A stretch of DNA of 64,000 bases from Spirochaetales bacterium Spiro_07 (GCA_001603145.1 LVBI01000032.1:1-64000), one strand, 5' to 3'. Counted from the first letter of the stretch, positions 50,886-60,174 are shown. Notes: generated from the letters alone by a model not told the origin. Numbers and translations are program-made.

Positions 50886-51002
50886 GCGGAGTACGGGGCA
50901 AAACCGCGCGATATCGCGCTACATGATGTTTGTTGTGTGGAAACTATAAACTCGCCGCTTCCGCGGCGGCAACAAACATAATGTTTTTGCCCCGAACTCC
51001 GC
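50886..51002 (-). repeat. Palindromic element, copy C (inverted)
   Basis: A 117-bp copy in opposite orientation to copies A and B. Outer arms GCGGAGT/ACTCCGC and GGGGCAAAA/TTTTGCCCC; inner arms GTTTGTTG/CAACAAAC; on the minus strand a tip hairpin GCCGC-GGAA-GCGGC and a side hairpin AGCGCGATATCGCGC. The outer arms differ from copy B, yet pairing is kept. Confidence 0.75.
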
Positions 51003-51033
51003 GAACTTGCGTCAATTATTCAGCTGCCACGAG

Positions 51034-51063
51034 TTGACAGCTCAAAAAAGCGCGTAATATAAT
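51034..51063 (+). promoter_or_regulatory. Endoglucanase promoter
   Basis: Perfect hexamers TTGACA (51034-51039) and TATAAT (51058-51063) with an 18-nt spacer. The gene's ATG with GGAGGA site follows at 51083. Confidence 0.8.
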
Positions 51064-51082
51064 TTCCGCAATCGGAGGAATT

Positions 51083-52825
51083 ATGAAAGGATTCAGGTTT
51101 GTTTGTGCAGTTTTTGCTGTTTTTGTGTTTGCCGCTTTAAGTGTTTCGGCTCAACAAAAAGAACCGCCTAAAGTGAACGTTGTCAAGCCGTATACAAAAG
51201 GACTTAACTTATCTGAATGGCTTGAACAAGGCGGATTCGGCAATATACGAAAATGCATTTACGGAAAGCAGGACTTTGAAAATATAAAAAGCCTCGGTGT
51301 TGAGATTATCCGTGTTCCGATTTGGTTTGAAGAATTCAGTTCCGGCAAGCCGGATTATATTGTGGAAGACTGGCTCTGGGAAACTATCGATAACGCCATT
51401 GATTGGTGCGAAGAATTACAGATGTACATGATTATTGATTTTCACAATAACTGTTCCGACGGCCATCCAACAAAACCTGATGTTGAAAAAATGCTTGTAA
51501 AAATCTGGAAGCAGATTGCGGAACGCTATAAAGATAAAAGCGATTATGTCTTGTATGAGATTATGAACGAACCGCATCTTTCCAGCGGAAATCTTGAAGC
51601 TGACATACGGAAATGGGGCAAGGTACAGGGAAATGTCCTTAAAGAAATCCGGAACATCGACAAAAAGCATACTGTAATAGTTGGCGGCGAACATTCAAAT
51701 GGTCTTGACGAGATGCTGAAACTGCCTGACTACAAAGACGATAACATCATCTATAACTTTCACGATTACACACCGTTTTTGTTTACCCATCAGGGTGCGG
51801 ATTGGTGGAATCCGATGAGCTATTTTACGCATGTTCCGTTTCCGTATGTAAAAGAAAAAATGCCGCCTGTGCCGCAAAACGCAACTGATGAAGCAAAATC
51901 GTACTATAAAAATTATGAAAAAGACGCCTCTGAAAAAAGTCTTGTAGCGCCGCTTGATAAGGCTGTGGAGTTTGCAAATAAGCGCAATTCCGCCCTTATG
52001 TGTAATGAATATGGCGTTATGATGACTTACGCGGATGAACAGGAACGCGCGAACTGGTATGCGATGAAATCCAAATGGATGAAAGAGCGCAATATAATAA
52101 GAGTAAGCTGGGATTATACAGGTAAATTTGGAATTTTCAATTATGCTTCTGATACTGGAAATCCAATGAAGGATTTGCCGCAATTCCCGCAAGACCTTAA
52201 TGAAGATATTCTTGCTGCAATGGAACTGAATCATGTCAAAAAAGACGCAAAGCTTAAGCAAAAATGGTTCGCACTTTCAAAGCAGAAAGGTTCTTATGAT
52301 ATTTACACAGATTCGCTTGCAAAGGGCATTGTTTTTGAAGGTCTTACATCTCCATGGGATACGCCAAGAGTTGATAAGATAGATTCAAAAGGCGGTGAAA
52401 AATACATTTGGATTGAGAAACTTAATCAATACAATGTGCTGGTATTCGGTTTTGATGAAGCTGTTGATTTTACGGACTTGGTAAACAAAAATGCTGTTCT
52501 TGAATTTGAGGTCAGGACAAATCAGAAAGGCCTTGAATTTGAAACATATTTCAGAGATATGCTTGTTTCAGAATCAGATGAAAACGGCTATGAATGGCGG
52601 TGCGGAAAATCTTTTATGACCAAAGATTTTCCGCCGGACGGCAAATGGCATAAAGTAAGCGTGCCTCTAAAAGATTTAAGCCCTACAGGCGCATGGCTGA
52701 CTTCAAAAGAAGAATGGGTCAACGACAAGGGGCTTTTCAGCTGGAAAAAAGTTGATGCATTGGTATTCAGTTTTACAAAAGACATAAAAGACGGCATATC
52801 AATCCGCAACATAGCGATACGCTAA
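51083..52825 (+). CDS. GH5 endoglucanase, secreted
   Basis: A 580-residue glycoside hydrolase family 5 enzyme. A signal peptide (about 1-24, ending VSA-QQ) precedes the TIM barrel (about 35-375). RVPIWFEEF, the acid/base Glu in EIMNEPH (about 167), NFHDYTPF, and the nucleophile Glu in MCNEYGVM (about 313) are present. The C-terminal region (about 410-580) looks like a beta-sandwich carbohydrate-binding module. It should cut cellulose or mixed beta-glucan outside the cell. It is more AT-rich than its neighbours, has a consensus promoter and lies between inverted copies of a palindromic element, so it may have been acquired. Confidence 0.92.
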   Translation: MKGFRFVCAVFAVFVFAALSVSAQQKEPPKVNVVKPYTKGLNLSEWLEQGGFGNIRKCIYGKQDFENIKSLGVEIIRVPIWFEEFSSGKPDYIVEDWLWETIDNAIDWCEELQMYMIIDFHNNCSDGHPTKPDVEKMLVKIWKQIAERYKDKSDYVLYEIMNEPHLSSGNLEADIRKWGKVQGNVLKEIRNIDKKHTVIVGGEHSNGLDEMLKLPDYKDDNIIYNFHDYTPFLFTHQGADWWNPMSYFTHVPFPYVKEKMPPVPQNATDEAKSYYKNYEKDASEKSLVAPLDKAVEFANKRNSALMCNEYGVMMTYADEQERANWYAMKSKWMKERNIIRVSWDYTGKFGIFNYASDTGNPMKDLPQFPQDLNEDILAAMELNHVKKDAKLKQKWFALSKQKGSYDIYTDSLAKGIVFEGLTSPWDTPRVDKIDSKGGEKYIWIEKLNQYNVLVFGFDEAVDFTDLVNKNAVLEFEVRTNQKGLEFETYFRDMLVSESDENGYEWRCGKSFMTKDFPPDGKWHKVSVPLKDLSPTGAWLTSKEEWVNDKGLFSWKKVDALVFSFTKDIKDGISIRNIAIR

Positions 52826-52913
52826 GCAGATTGCACCGACTTAAACGAGCCAATCGCTCCGAGCTGGACGCAGACGAAGCGCATTTTCAGCTTTTTAGCG
52901 CAAACAGGCGTAA

Positions 52914-53038
52914 GGGCGGCGAGTGCGGTTCGAAAACATTTTGTTTGTTGCCGCCGCGAAAGCGGCGTTTTTATGGTTTCCACACAACAAACATAATGTA
53001 GCGCATTATTGCGCGGTTTCGAACCGTGCTCGACGCCC
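52914..53038 (+). repeat. Palindromic element, copy B
   Basis: A 125-bp copy. Arms GGGCG/CGCCC, then GGTTCGAAA (52927-52935)/TTTCGAACC (53017-53025), then GTTTGTTG/CAACAAAC. The tip hairpin is GCCGC-GAAA-GCGGC, followed by the shared GGTTTCCAC; the side hairpin is GCGCATTATTGCGC. Compared with copy A, A-T pairs change to G-C pairs on both sides of the stems. Confidence 0.75.
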
Positions 53039-53088
53039 GACAAGCTGTTTTTTGCCCAAAAATATTTATAGCGCAAGTTTAGCGTCTA

Positions 53089-53655
53089 CTAATTCAGCTT
53101 TTTAGCCGCAATGGGCCTGAGCAACGCCACAAGCGGAATAGTCACAGCGCATTTTATAAAGTCTGCAATAAAGTACGGCACCAGCTGCGGCATAAGCTCG
53201 GCAAACATCTGCACGCCGCCGTCAAGAATCTTGATGAGCGGAAAAACATAAATGACAGCGTAGCCCGCAAGGCAAGACGAAGCGATTTTGTGCACCGGCG
53301 TCTTTTCGTCAGCCGAAGGCACTTTCATCATAAAGCCGACGACCAGCGCCGCCACAAAATAGCCGAGCAAAAAGTTTCCGCGGATAGTTGAAAGATGAGC
53401 CATGCCCCTTGCGCCGTCTGCAAACACAGGCAGCCCGAAAGCACCCGCCAGAAGGAACAAACCGACCGCTCCCGAAGTCTGCACGCCGCCAAAAACAGCC
53501 GCGGCAAGAACCACAATCATGTTCTGAATAACAAACGGCAAAGGTTCTGCTTTTAACGAAATAGTGCCCGTGGCGCAAAGCAGAATAGCTGTGGCTATTA
53601 CGCAGATTGAGCGTCTTTTGTTAAGTTCATTTTTCGTAAGTTCGTTTTCGTCCAT
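53089..53655 (-). CDS. bioY: Biotin transporter BioY (ECF S component)
   Basis: A 188-residue membrane protein with about six hydrophobic segments. ISLKAEPLPFVIQNMIVVLAAAVFGG (shown in part: PLPFVIQNM, about 38-46), GALG-type loops, AGAFGLPVFADG and RGNFLLGYF are BioY family traits. It imports biotin, alone or with an ECF energising module not present here. AAGGA precedes the ATG by 8 nt. It is 33 bp downstream of lnt on the same strand. Confidence 0.92.
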   Translation of the reverse strand: MDENELTKNELNKRRSICVIATAILLCATGTISLKAEPLPFVIQNMIVVLAAAVFGGVQTSGAVGLFLLAGAFGLPVFADGARGMAHLSTIRGNFLLGYFVAALVVGFMMKVPSADEKTPVHKIASSCLAGYAVIYVFPLIKILDGGVQMFAELMPQLVPYFIADFIKCAVTIPLVALLRPIAAKKLN

Positions 53656-53688
53656 TTGATGTTCCTTCTATATTTTGATTATTTCGAT

Positions 53689-55326
53689 TTAATGCTTTTT
53701 ATAAGTTTCAATAATGCATTCGGCAAAATAAGCAACCAAAAGCAGCATGAACAATATCACAATCCAGTCGCCAAGCTGCGCATAAACTGTCGGCTTGTGC
53801 TCATAAATCGGCACGGGCGCAACAATTGCCGCCTCTTCAAAAAGCGGAAGGTCTGCAATGATGCGGCCTTTCGCGTCTACAACGCCTGAATAGCCCGAAT
53901 TTGTCGTCCTTACAAGCGTCGTGCGTAGCTCAATCGCCCTGAAGGCGGCAATCACAAAATGCTGATATTCGGCTGACTTGAGGTTTGACCACGAATCGTT
54001 TGAGATGCTCATAAGCACTTCTGCGCCTGTCTTGTAAAAGCCTCTGCAAATGTCCGGGAAAGCGTCTTCAAAGCAGATTGGCACGCTGAAGCGCAAATTG
54101 CCGCCGTCCTGCAGCGGCAATTCGTAGACAATGTACTTATCCCATTTTGACCAGCCGTCAGAAAAGCCTACAAGCGTGTCCATAGTCTTTTTGAACCACG
54201 GGTTATCCATGAACGGAATATATTCCGCAAAAGGAACGAGGTGAATCTTGCCCGACATGCCAATGATGTTGGTGTCTTTGTCAAAGACAACCGCGCCGTT
54301 ATAGAATTTCTGCTTGCCGTTTTCTATAAAATAGAGCGGCGCGCCGACTGCAAAGGGCACGCCTGCTTTTTTCATAAACTGAATAACGGGCTGCTTGCTA
54401 GGCGAAGTCTGATAATAGAAATATGAATCCGGGAAAGCATAGTTCAAAATCGATTCAGACCAGCATACTACATCAGGTTTGACGTTGCCTTGCAAGGCTT
54501 GGGCTGTCATCTTTTGTGCAGAAATTACGCTCGGCGAATCGCCTTCTTCAAACCAAGAGTCTGTGTTGTGCTGAATTATCGCGATGTTCGCGGTTTTTAC
54601 TGGTTTCATCGGTCTGATGTACTGAACCACGCCGTAAACGAAAGAAACTGCAAAAAGGCTTGCCGTTATTGTGGCAATGCATAAGTACATGCGCTTTACA
54701 AGCTTGTCGAGGCGCGGCTGGTAGGCTGAAAAAAGCATTATGCCTTCCGCAAAAGTTGCCGCGAACAAAGACCACAAGAAGCTTATGCCCCAAGTTCCGG
54801 TTATGTCTGCAATCTGAATCAGCAGCGGCGACTGGAACGAAGTCATTACAAGCGTGCCCCACGGATAGGCGAGAAAGCCCACTGATTTTGTCCATTCCCA
54901 GATTGAATAGATTGCGGTAAAGAAGAGCACGCGCTTCAATGTTTTTGCCGCGCCCCTGAAAGACATGTCTTGAAGCGCCGCTTCTTCCGGCGAAAAATCG
55001 AGGAACGCAAGCGCGCCGTGAAAAAATGCGCCGAACATATAACCTTCAAGCGCATAAGCAACAGTCGGTGCGCCCAACGTGAAAATTGCGAAGTCTTTGA
55101 AATTGCCGAGCCAGAAGCTTGAAAGCAGCTGCATAAGCCCAAAATGCAGCCCGGTGAGCAGGCCTGCGCGCTTGAATGATTTTGCGCTTCTTAATGCAAG
55201 GTAAAACGGCACAAGAGAAAAAAGCCCTAAAATAGGCGAGCCTAGATGAAGAATCTCGTTCGGAATGCCTGCCGAAAGGAGCAGCGCTGAAAAAATGATA
55301 TAAAAAACTTGTAAAAATCCATTCAT
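53689..55326 (-). CDS. lnt: Apolipoprotein N-acyltransferase
   Basis: A 545-residue inner-membrane enzyme. Several membrane segments (about 5-215) precede a nitrilase-like periplasmic domain (about 235-505) with the catalytic Glu in VPFAEYIPF, a central Lys, and Cys in PICFEDAFPD (about 422). A last membrane segment is at about 515-538. It adds the third acyl chain to lipoproteins, several of which are encoded in this window. No clear Shine-Dalgarno sequence precedes the ATG, and the upstream region is AT-rich. It probably shares a transcript with bioY. Confidence 0.93.
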   Translation of the reverse strand: MNGFLQVFYIIFSALLLSAGIPNEILHLGSPILGLFSLVPFYLALRSAKSFKRAGLLTGLHFGLMQLLSSFWLGNFKDFAIFTLGAPTVAYALEGYMFGAFFHGALAFLDFSPEEAALQDMSFRGAAKTLKRVLFFTAIYSIWEWTKSVGFLAYPWGTLVMTSFQSPLLIQIADITGTWGISFLWSLFAATFAEGIMLFSAYQPRLDKLVKRMYLCIATITASLFAVSFVYGVVQYIRPMKPVKTANIAIIQHNTDSWFEEGDSPSVISAQKMTAQALQGNVKPDVVCWSESILNYAFPDSYFYYQTSPSKQPVIQFMKKAGVPFAVGAPLYFIENGKQKFYNGAVVFDKDTNIIGMSGKIHLVPFAEYIPFMDNPWFKKTMDTLVGFSDGWSKWDKYIVYELPLQDGGNLRFSVPICFEDAFPDICRGFYKTGAEVLMSISNDSWSNLKSAEYQHFVIAAFRAIELRTTLVRTTNSGYSGVVDAKGRIIADLPLFEEAAIVAPVPIYEHKPTVYAQLGDWIVILFMLLLVAYFAECIIETYKKH

Positions 55327-55394
55327 TATATTATCATTTTATATGATATTGTTGCTGTGAATCAACACATCCTTGTCAGAGGTGATGTAAAAAA

Positions 55395-56570
55395 ATGAAT
55401 CAGGCTGTTCAGGCCCATCAAACTGAATATGGTTCTCAACCCGACGTAGTTATGTCTGCGCCCGGCCGCATTCATCTTTTAGGTGAACATTCTTGGTATT
55501 TTAAAGACAAGACATTATCTCTGGCTGTTGATTTGCCTGTTTTTGTGCTTATTTCTTTGCGGCAAGACAACAACTTGCGGTTTTATTTTCCACAGCTTAA
55601 CGAGCGCAAGCGTTCTAGCTTGCCGACTATGCGTTTCAGGCGCGAAGACAGATGGGCTAACGCTTTCAAAGGCGTGCTTTCGTCTTTTCTTGCGGCCGGC
55701 TATGAGTGCGGCGGCTTGAACGTTACAGTTTATTCAGACATGCTGCCGTCTGCCGGTTTCGGTGTGAACAGCGCAATCAAGGTTGCGTCTGCATGTGCTT
55801 TAAGAAAGCTGATTGCACCGAAAGCAAAAGACGGCGACTTAGTTGAATACATAGACAGCGCAAACAGGTTCTTTATGAACACGACGAGCTGCCTTGCGGA
55901 TATATTCACTCCGCTTTATGCCAAAAAGAACACATGCGTCTTGACAAATTACAACACTGGTTCTTATGAGCTTCTTCCATTCGATTTTCCGGATACTACG
56001 TTTTTGCTTACAGACGCAAAAGTGCCAAGAGTTAATGTATGGCACGAAGAAACTTTGTGGACAGCTGAATATGCCTGTCTGCTTGGCGATTTGAAGATAA
56101 GCCGGAACGGTGAAATCATGTACGAAGATTCAGACGTTGAAATAAACGAAGTTTTGTCTGTAGTAAACGAAGATTACCGCCGCAGACTTATCTGCATAAT
56201 GAAAGAACAGACCGCGCTGCTTGATGCGGTGTCTGCCTTAAAGAACAGCAATTTTTCGCAGTTTGCGCGCGCGGTTGCACATTCGCATGAGCTTTTGCGC
56301 GACTTGTTTCAGATTTCTTGTCCTGAAGTTGACTGGCTTGTTAAAAGGGTGTTTGAAGCTGACATGCTTGCGGGCAAGCCTTTGTCTGCATGTTCAAGAA
56401 TCACGGGCAAAGGTTGCGGCAGCTCCACATACACAATCCTTCAGACAAAGGATTTGGAATCTTATGAAAAGCGGCTCGCCGAATATGAGCGCATTTTCGG
56501 CTTTCATGCTGTCTGCTACAATGTGCATACGGCAGACGGCGTAATTCATGGCAGGAACGGTAAAAGATGA
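55395..56570 (+). CDS. Galactokinase-like GHMP kinase
   Basis: A 391-residue GHMP-superfamily protein. The sugar-binding N-terminus APGRIHLLGEHSWYF (about 26-40) and the C-terminal motif RITGKGCGSSTY (about 335-346) match galactokinase. The ATP-binding motif, usually PxGxGLSSSAA, reads PSAGFGVNSAIKV (about 118-130), lacking the serine run, so activity or substrate may differ. GAGGTGAT lies 8 nt before the ATG. Its stop overlaps the surE start as ATGA, so the genes are coupled. Confidence 0.82.
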   Translation: MNQAVQAHQTEYGSQPDVVMSAPGRIHLLGEHSWYFKDKTLSLAVDLPVFVLISLRQDNNLRFYFPQLNERKRSSLPTMRFRREDRWANAFKGVLSSFLAAGYECGGLNVTVYSDMLPSAGFGVNSAIKVASACALRKLIAPKAKDGDLVEYIDSANRFFMNTTSCLADIFTPLYAKKNTCVLTNYNTGSYELLPFDFPDTTFLLTDAKVPRVNVWHEETLWTAEYACLLGDLKISRNGEIMYEDSDVEINEVLSVVNEDYRRRLICIMKEQTALLDAVSALKNSNFSQFARAVAHSHELLRDLFQISCPEVDWLVKRVFEADMLAGKPLSACSRITGKGCGSSTYTILQTKDLESYEKRLAEYERIFGFHAVCYNVHTADGVIHGRNGKR

Positions 56571-57358
56571 AGCTTTTGTTGACAAACGATGACGGGCTTG
56601 ATTGTCTCGGCTTGCGCATTCTTGCCGAAGAGCTTGTAGCCGAGCATGAGATAGTTGTGGTAGCTCCAGACAGGAACAGGTCTGCCGTTTCTCATGGAAT
56701 AACGATGGAACGCCCGGTTGAGGTTGTTTTTCATGAAGGTGCTTTTGAAAACAAGCGAATTAAGGCTTATACTTGTTCGGGCTTGCCTGCTGATTGCGTA
56801 ACTGTCGGCATTTCGGGTTTGTTCAAAGACCAGCCGCCGGATGCGGTTATTTCAGGCATTAATAAGGGCGCGAACCTCGGAACTGATTTAATCTATTCGG
56901 GCACAGCTGCAGCCGCGCGCCACGCAGTTTTGCAATATGGTGTGCCAGGAATTGCAGCAAGTCTTGAGCTTGTGCCTCAATTTGCCGAAACTATAAAAGG
57001 TGAGTGGAATTATCTGCCTTTGGCGCAGTTTATACGCCGCAACATAGCTTCATTAATCAGTCTGGTTGCTGAAGACGTGTTTGTGAATATCAATGCGCCG
57101 TCGTGCAAAGCTTTTGCAGGTGTCAAATTAGCCCCTTTGAGTCAAAGGGAATATTATGATAGAATTGAGCTTTATGAGACGCCTGACGGAAAGACTTTCA
57201 GCTCTTTTAAGGGCGGCAAGGTGATTACCAAAAATAAATCTGAATGTGACAGTCTGCTGGTTGAAAAGGGCTTCATAGCTGTTTCAAGGGTGCTTGCACA
57301 GCCAGTTGGCGCAGATATTTCAGATTTTGCTAATATAAAGTTTAATATGACCGATTAA
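56567..57358 (+). CDS. surE: 5'-nucleotidase SurE
   Basis: A 263-residue SurE phosphatase. LLTNDDGLDCLGL (about 3-15) supplies the metal-binding Asp pair, with VAPDRNRSAVSHGIT and SGINKGANLGTDLIYSGTAAAA. It removes phosphate from nucleoside monophosphates. Its ATG overlaps the galactokinase-like stop codon by 4 nt. Confidence 0.94.
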   Translation: MKLLLTNDDGLDCLGLRILAEELVAEHEIVVVAPDRNRSAVSHGITMERPVEVVFHEGAFENKRIKAYTCSGLPADCVTVGISGLFKDQPPDAVISGINKGANLGTDLIYSGTAAAARHAVLQYGVPGIAASLELVPQFAETIKGEWNYLPLAQFIRRNIASLISLVAEDVFVNINAPSCKAFAGVKLAPLSQREYYDRIELYETPDGKTFSSFKGGKVITKNKSECDSLLVEKGFIAVSRVLAQPVGADISDFANIKFNMTD

Positions 57359-57396
57359 AAATAGTTTGGTATGCAGGCAATCTGATTTGGGAGGAA

Positions 57397-58104
57397 ATGA
57401 TGGCCGATATTTTTACTGAAGCAGTCAAGCTTTATGGGTTGCGCAAATACGATGAATCTTTGCGCCGCTTGGAGAGCATTCTTTTATCTGATGGTCAGGA
57501 AGTCAGCCTTGACGTTCTTTATTACATCGGTTTGTGCTATGTACGCATTTCAAAACCCGATGAAGCGATGCAGTTTCTCGAACAAGTTGTTACAGTTTGC
57601 AAGGACGAAACACGCTGCAATCAGTGCCGTCTGATTCTTGCAGTGTTGTACGTTCAGACTGGCCGTTTTACGCTTGCAGATTATGAGCTTAGAAAGTTGC
57701 TGCAGAACGGCTGCCAGACTGTGCCTGTGCTTACGGCTTTGGGCTATGCGGCTTGGGCGCAGAAAAGAACGAACGAAGCTGTCGACTGGTATGCAAAGGC
57801 TCTTGAAATAGAGCCTGACAATGCTACCGCTTTGAATGGCTACGGCTACGTTTTGGCTTGTGACAGCAAAGATTTGACCCGTGCGCTTTCGTTGTGCCGC
57901 AAAGCTTTAGAGATTGTTCCTGATTCGGCCGCATATCTTGATTCTATCGCGTGGGTCTATTACAAGCTTGGCTTATTAAAAGAAGCAAAATCATATATCA
58001 AAAAGGCAAAAGCCCGTAACCCCAAACATGATGAGATTCTGAATCATTATCGTGTTATTTATGAACAGATGGCAGAGAACAATCATGCAATCAGAGGGCG
58101 ATAG
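57397..58104 (+). CDS. TPR-repeat protein
   Basis: A 235-residue tetratricopeptide protein with about five TPR units (about 5-215), including AVDWYAKALEIEPDNATALNGYGYVLA and KALEIVPDSAAYLDSIAWVYY segments. There is no signal peptide, so it is probably cytoplasmic. CxxC-like Cys pairs are at about 68-73. The ATG (57397 or 57400) follows GGGAGG. Its end is 14 bp before the start of the TPR-propeller-VWA gene, probably an operon. Confidence 0.88.
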   Translation: MMADIFTEAVKLYGLRKYDESLRRLESILLSDGQEVSLDVLYYIGLCYVRISKPDEAMQFLEQVVTVCKDETRCNQCRLILAVLYVQTGRFTLADYELRKLLQNGCQTVPVLTALGYAAWAQKRTNEAVDWYAKALEIEPDNATALNGYGYVLACDSKDLTRALSLCRKALEIVPDSAAYLDSIAWVYYKLGLLKEAKSYIKKAKARNPKHDEILNHYRVIYEQMAENNHAIRGR

Positions 58105-58117
58105 GCGGAGGACTGTG

Positions 58118-60151
58118 GTGAAAAAAGCAATTTTAATTTCTTTATGTATATTATTGTTGGGCACTTCTTTTTGTTTTGCAGAACCAACTGCTGCTGACCG
58201 TGGCTATGCGGCAGATGAATTCAGACGCGGCGTTCAGTCTTATTACCGCGGCGCTTACAATGATTCTATCTTGCTGTTTGAAAAAGCTTTGTCGTATCTG
58301 CCAAATGACCCGACAATCCTTGAATGGCTCGGCTATGCATATTACCAGTCTGGCATTGAGGGCGCTGCAATTCAATATTGGGAAGATGCACTCAAGAACA
58401 ACTACAAAGGCAACGAGCTGCTTTTGCAAAATCAGATTGATATCGTAAAAGAGCGCCGCGTCGGTTCAGTTCAGTTTGAAGATAACGCTCATTTTGTTGA
58501 AGCCGGTGCTTTCCCGGGAAAAGACGGCGACAAATTCTATTACAGTCAGCCTGTTTCAGTTTTGCCTGAAAAGAACGGCGAATGCTGGGTTTTAGCTTAC
58601 GGCTCGAACGAGCTGCTCCATTTTGATGCAAACGGTCTTATGATTGAGCGAATCCGCGGCCCGATGAACGGCTTTGACCGCCCGATGGACATAATCAGAA
58701 AAGAAGACGGTACATTGCTTATAAGCGAATATGCCGGCGACAGAATTTCTGTGCTGACCAAAGACGGCAAATTTGTGCGCACTTTCGGCAGCAAGGGCAG
58801 AAAAACAGGTGAATTGCTCGGGCCGCAATATATGGCGCTTGACTCTTCAGAAAATATCTACGTTTCAGATTTTGGCAATGCCCGCATTGACGTGTTCAAT
58901 TCAGAAGGCGAGGGGCTTTTCAGCTTTGGCCGTCCGGTCGGCGATTTTGAAGGGCTTTCTGCACCGAGCGGCGTTGCTGTTGTAAACGATGTTGTTTATG
59001 TTGCAGATTCTACACCCGGCACAGTTTATATGTTTGATACAGCCGGAAACTACCTCGACGTGCTTGTTCCTAAAGGCACTTTTGTGCGCCCTGAAGCGCT
59101 GAAAAAATGGCAGAATTATCTTCTTGTTGCAGATTCAAACCACATTTTTGCAGTTGATATCTCGAACGGCGCAGTTTTTGAAGCTGCTTCAACAGGCAAT
59201 GCACCGTCAAGGCTTACTTGCGCTGTGCCTGATATGAACGGCAACCTTCTTGCAACAGACTTCAAGACAAACGAAGTGCTTATAATGTCAAAGATGCCTG
59301 AGCTTGTCGGTGGTCTTGCCGTTCAGGTTGTTCATGTCGATTCGTCGAATTTTCCGACTGTAACGATGGATATCCGCGTTGAAAATAGACAGCATCAGCC
59401 TGTGGTTGGGCTTGATGACCCGAATTTCCTTGTAACAGAGAAAAAGCGGCCTGTTAATGCCCAGACTTTGACAGGCATTGCTTCTTTGAATGACATTTGC
59501 GACGTTGCGGTTCTTGTTGACCGTTCAATGAAAACAGCTGAATATAAAGAAGCTTTGCAGAGTGCTGTCCGCGACATTGCAAAAGCTATGAACGGCAAAG
59601 GCACAATGCATCTTATTTCAGTTTCAAATATGCCTGTGCTTGAGCAGAGCGATGCACCGCAGAAGTTCTTGAACTTTGTGCCGAGCCAGCTTAAAGCGCC
59701 GAACGTAGAGCAGCCGGCCGTTGACCTTGGTGTGCGCCTTGCCGTGAACAAGCTTGTTACTGGCGAGAAAAAGCGCGGAATTATTTATATTTCAGCCGGA
59801 ACAATTGCGCCTAACGCGTTTAATTCGTATGGTCTTACTGATTTGTCAGCTTATCTGAACAACAATGGCGTTTCGTTCTTCTCAATCAATTTGAGCAGAA
59901 ACCAGCTTGCGCCTGAACTTACGTTCCTTGCGAACCAGACATCTGGCAAAGACTATTACATTTTCAGACCAGACGGAATCAGCATGATTATTGAAGACAT
60001 GCTCGACGTACCGGTTGGTTATTATCAGATTCAGTATCAGTCTTCAATGCCTACAAACTTTGGCCGCGATTTTATTCCTGTTGAAGTTGAAGCTTATCTG
60101 CTTAACCGCTCAGGACGCACAGAAACAGGTTATTTTGCGCCTCTTGAGTAG
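58118..60151 (+). CDS. Secreted TPR-NHL propeller-VWA protein
   Basis: A 677-residue exported protein. A signal peptide (about 1-21) is followed by TPR repeats (about 28-105), an NHL-type beta-propeller (about 125-400, with GELLGPQYMALDSSENIYVSD-like blades) and a C-terminal von Willebrand A-like domain (about 415-665) starting near VAVLVDRSMKTAEYK. The MIDAS DxSxS is replaced by DRSMK. It is likely a periplasmic scaffold. The start GTG at 58118 follows GGAGG by 6 nt; the frame extends upstream into the TPR gene without a good start. Similar proteins occur in other treponemes. Confidence 0.82.
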   Translation: MKKAILISLCILLLGTSFCFAEPTAADRGYAADEFRRGVQSYYRGAYNDSILLFEKALSYLPNDPTILEWLGYAYYQSGIEGAAIQYWEDALKNNYKGNELLLQNQIDIVKERRVGSVQFEDNAHFVEAGAFPGKDGDKFYYSQPVSVLPEKNGECWVLAYGSNELLHFDANGLMIERIRGPMNGFDRPMDIIRKEDGTLLISEYAGDRISVLTKDGKFVRTFGSKGRKTGELLGPQYMALDSSENIYVSDFGNARIDVFNSEGEGLFSFGRPVGDFEGLSAPSGVAVVNDVVYVADSTPGTVYMFDTAGNYLDVLVPKGTFVRPEALKKWQNYLLVADSNHIFAVDISNGAVFEAASTGNAPSRLTCAVPDMNGNLLATDFKTNEVLIMSKMPELVGGLAVQVVHVDSSNFPTVTMDIRVENRQHQPVVGLDDPNFLVTEKKRPVNAQTLTGIASLNDICDVAVLVDRSMKTAEYKEALQSAVRDIAKAMNGKGTMHLISVSNMPVLEQSDAPQKFLNFVPSQLKAPNVEQPAVDLGVRLAVNKLVTGEKKRGIIYISAGTIAPNAFNSYGLTDLSAYLNNNGVSFFSINLSRNQLAPELTFLANQTSGKDYYIFRPDGISMIIEDMLDVPVGYYQIQYQSSMPTNFGRDFIPVEVEAYLLNRSGRTETGYFAPLE

Positions 60152-60174
60152 TAAAACCTTTTATTGACTTTCTT

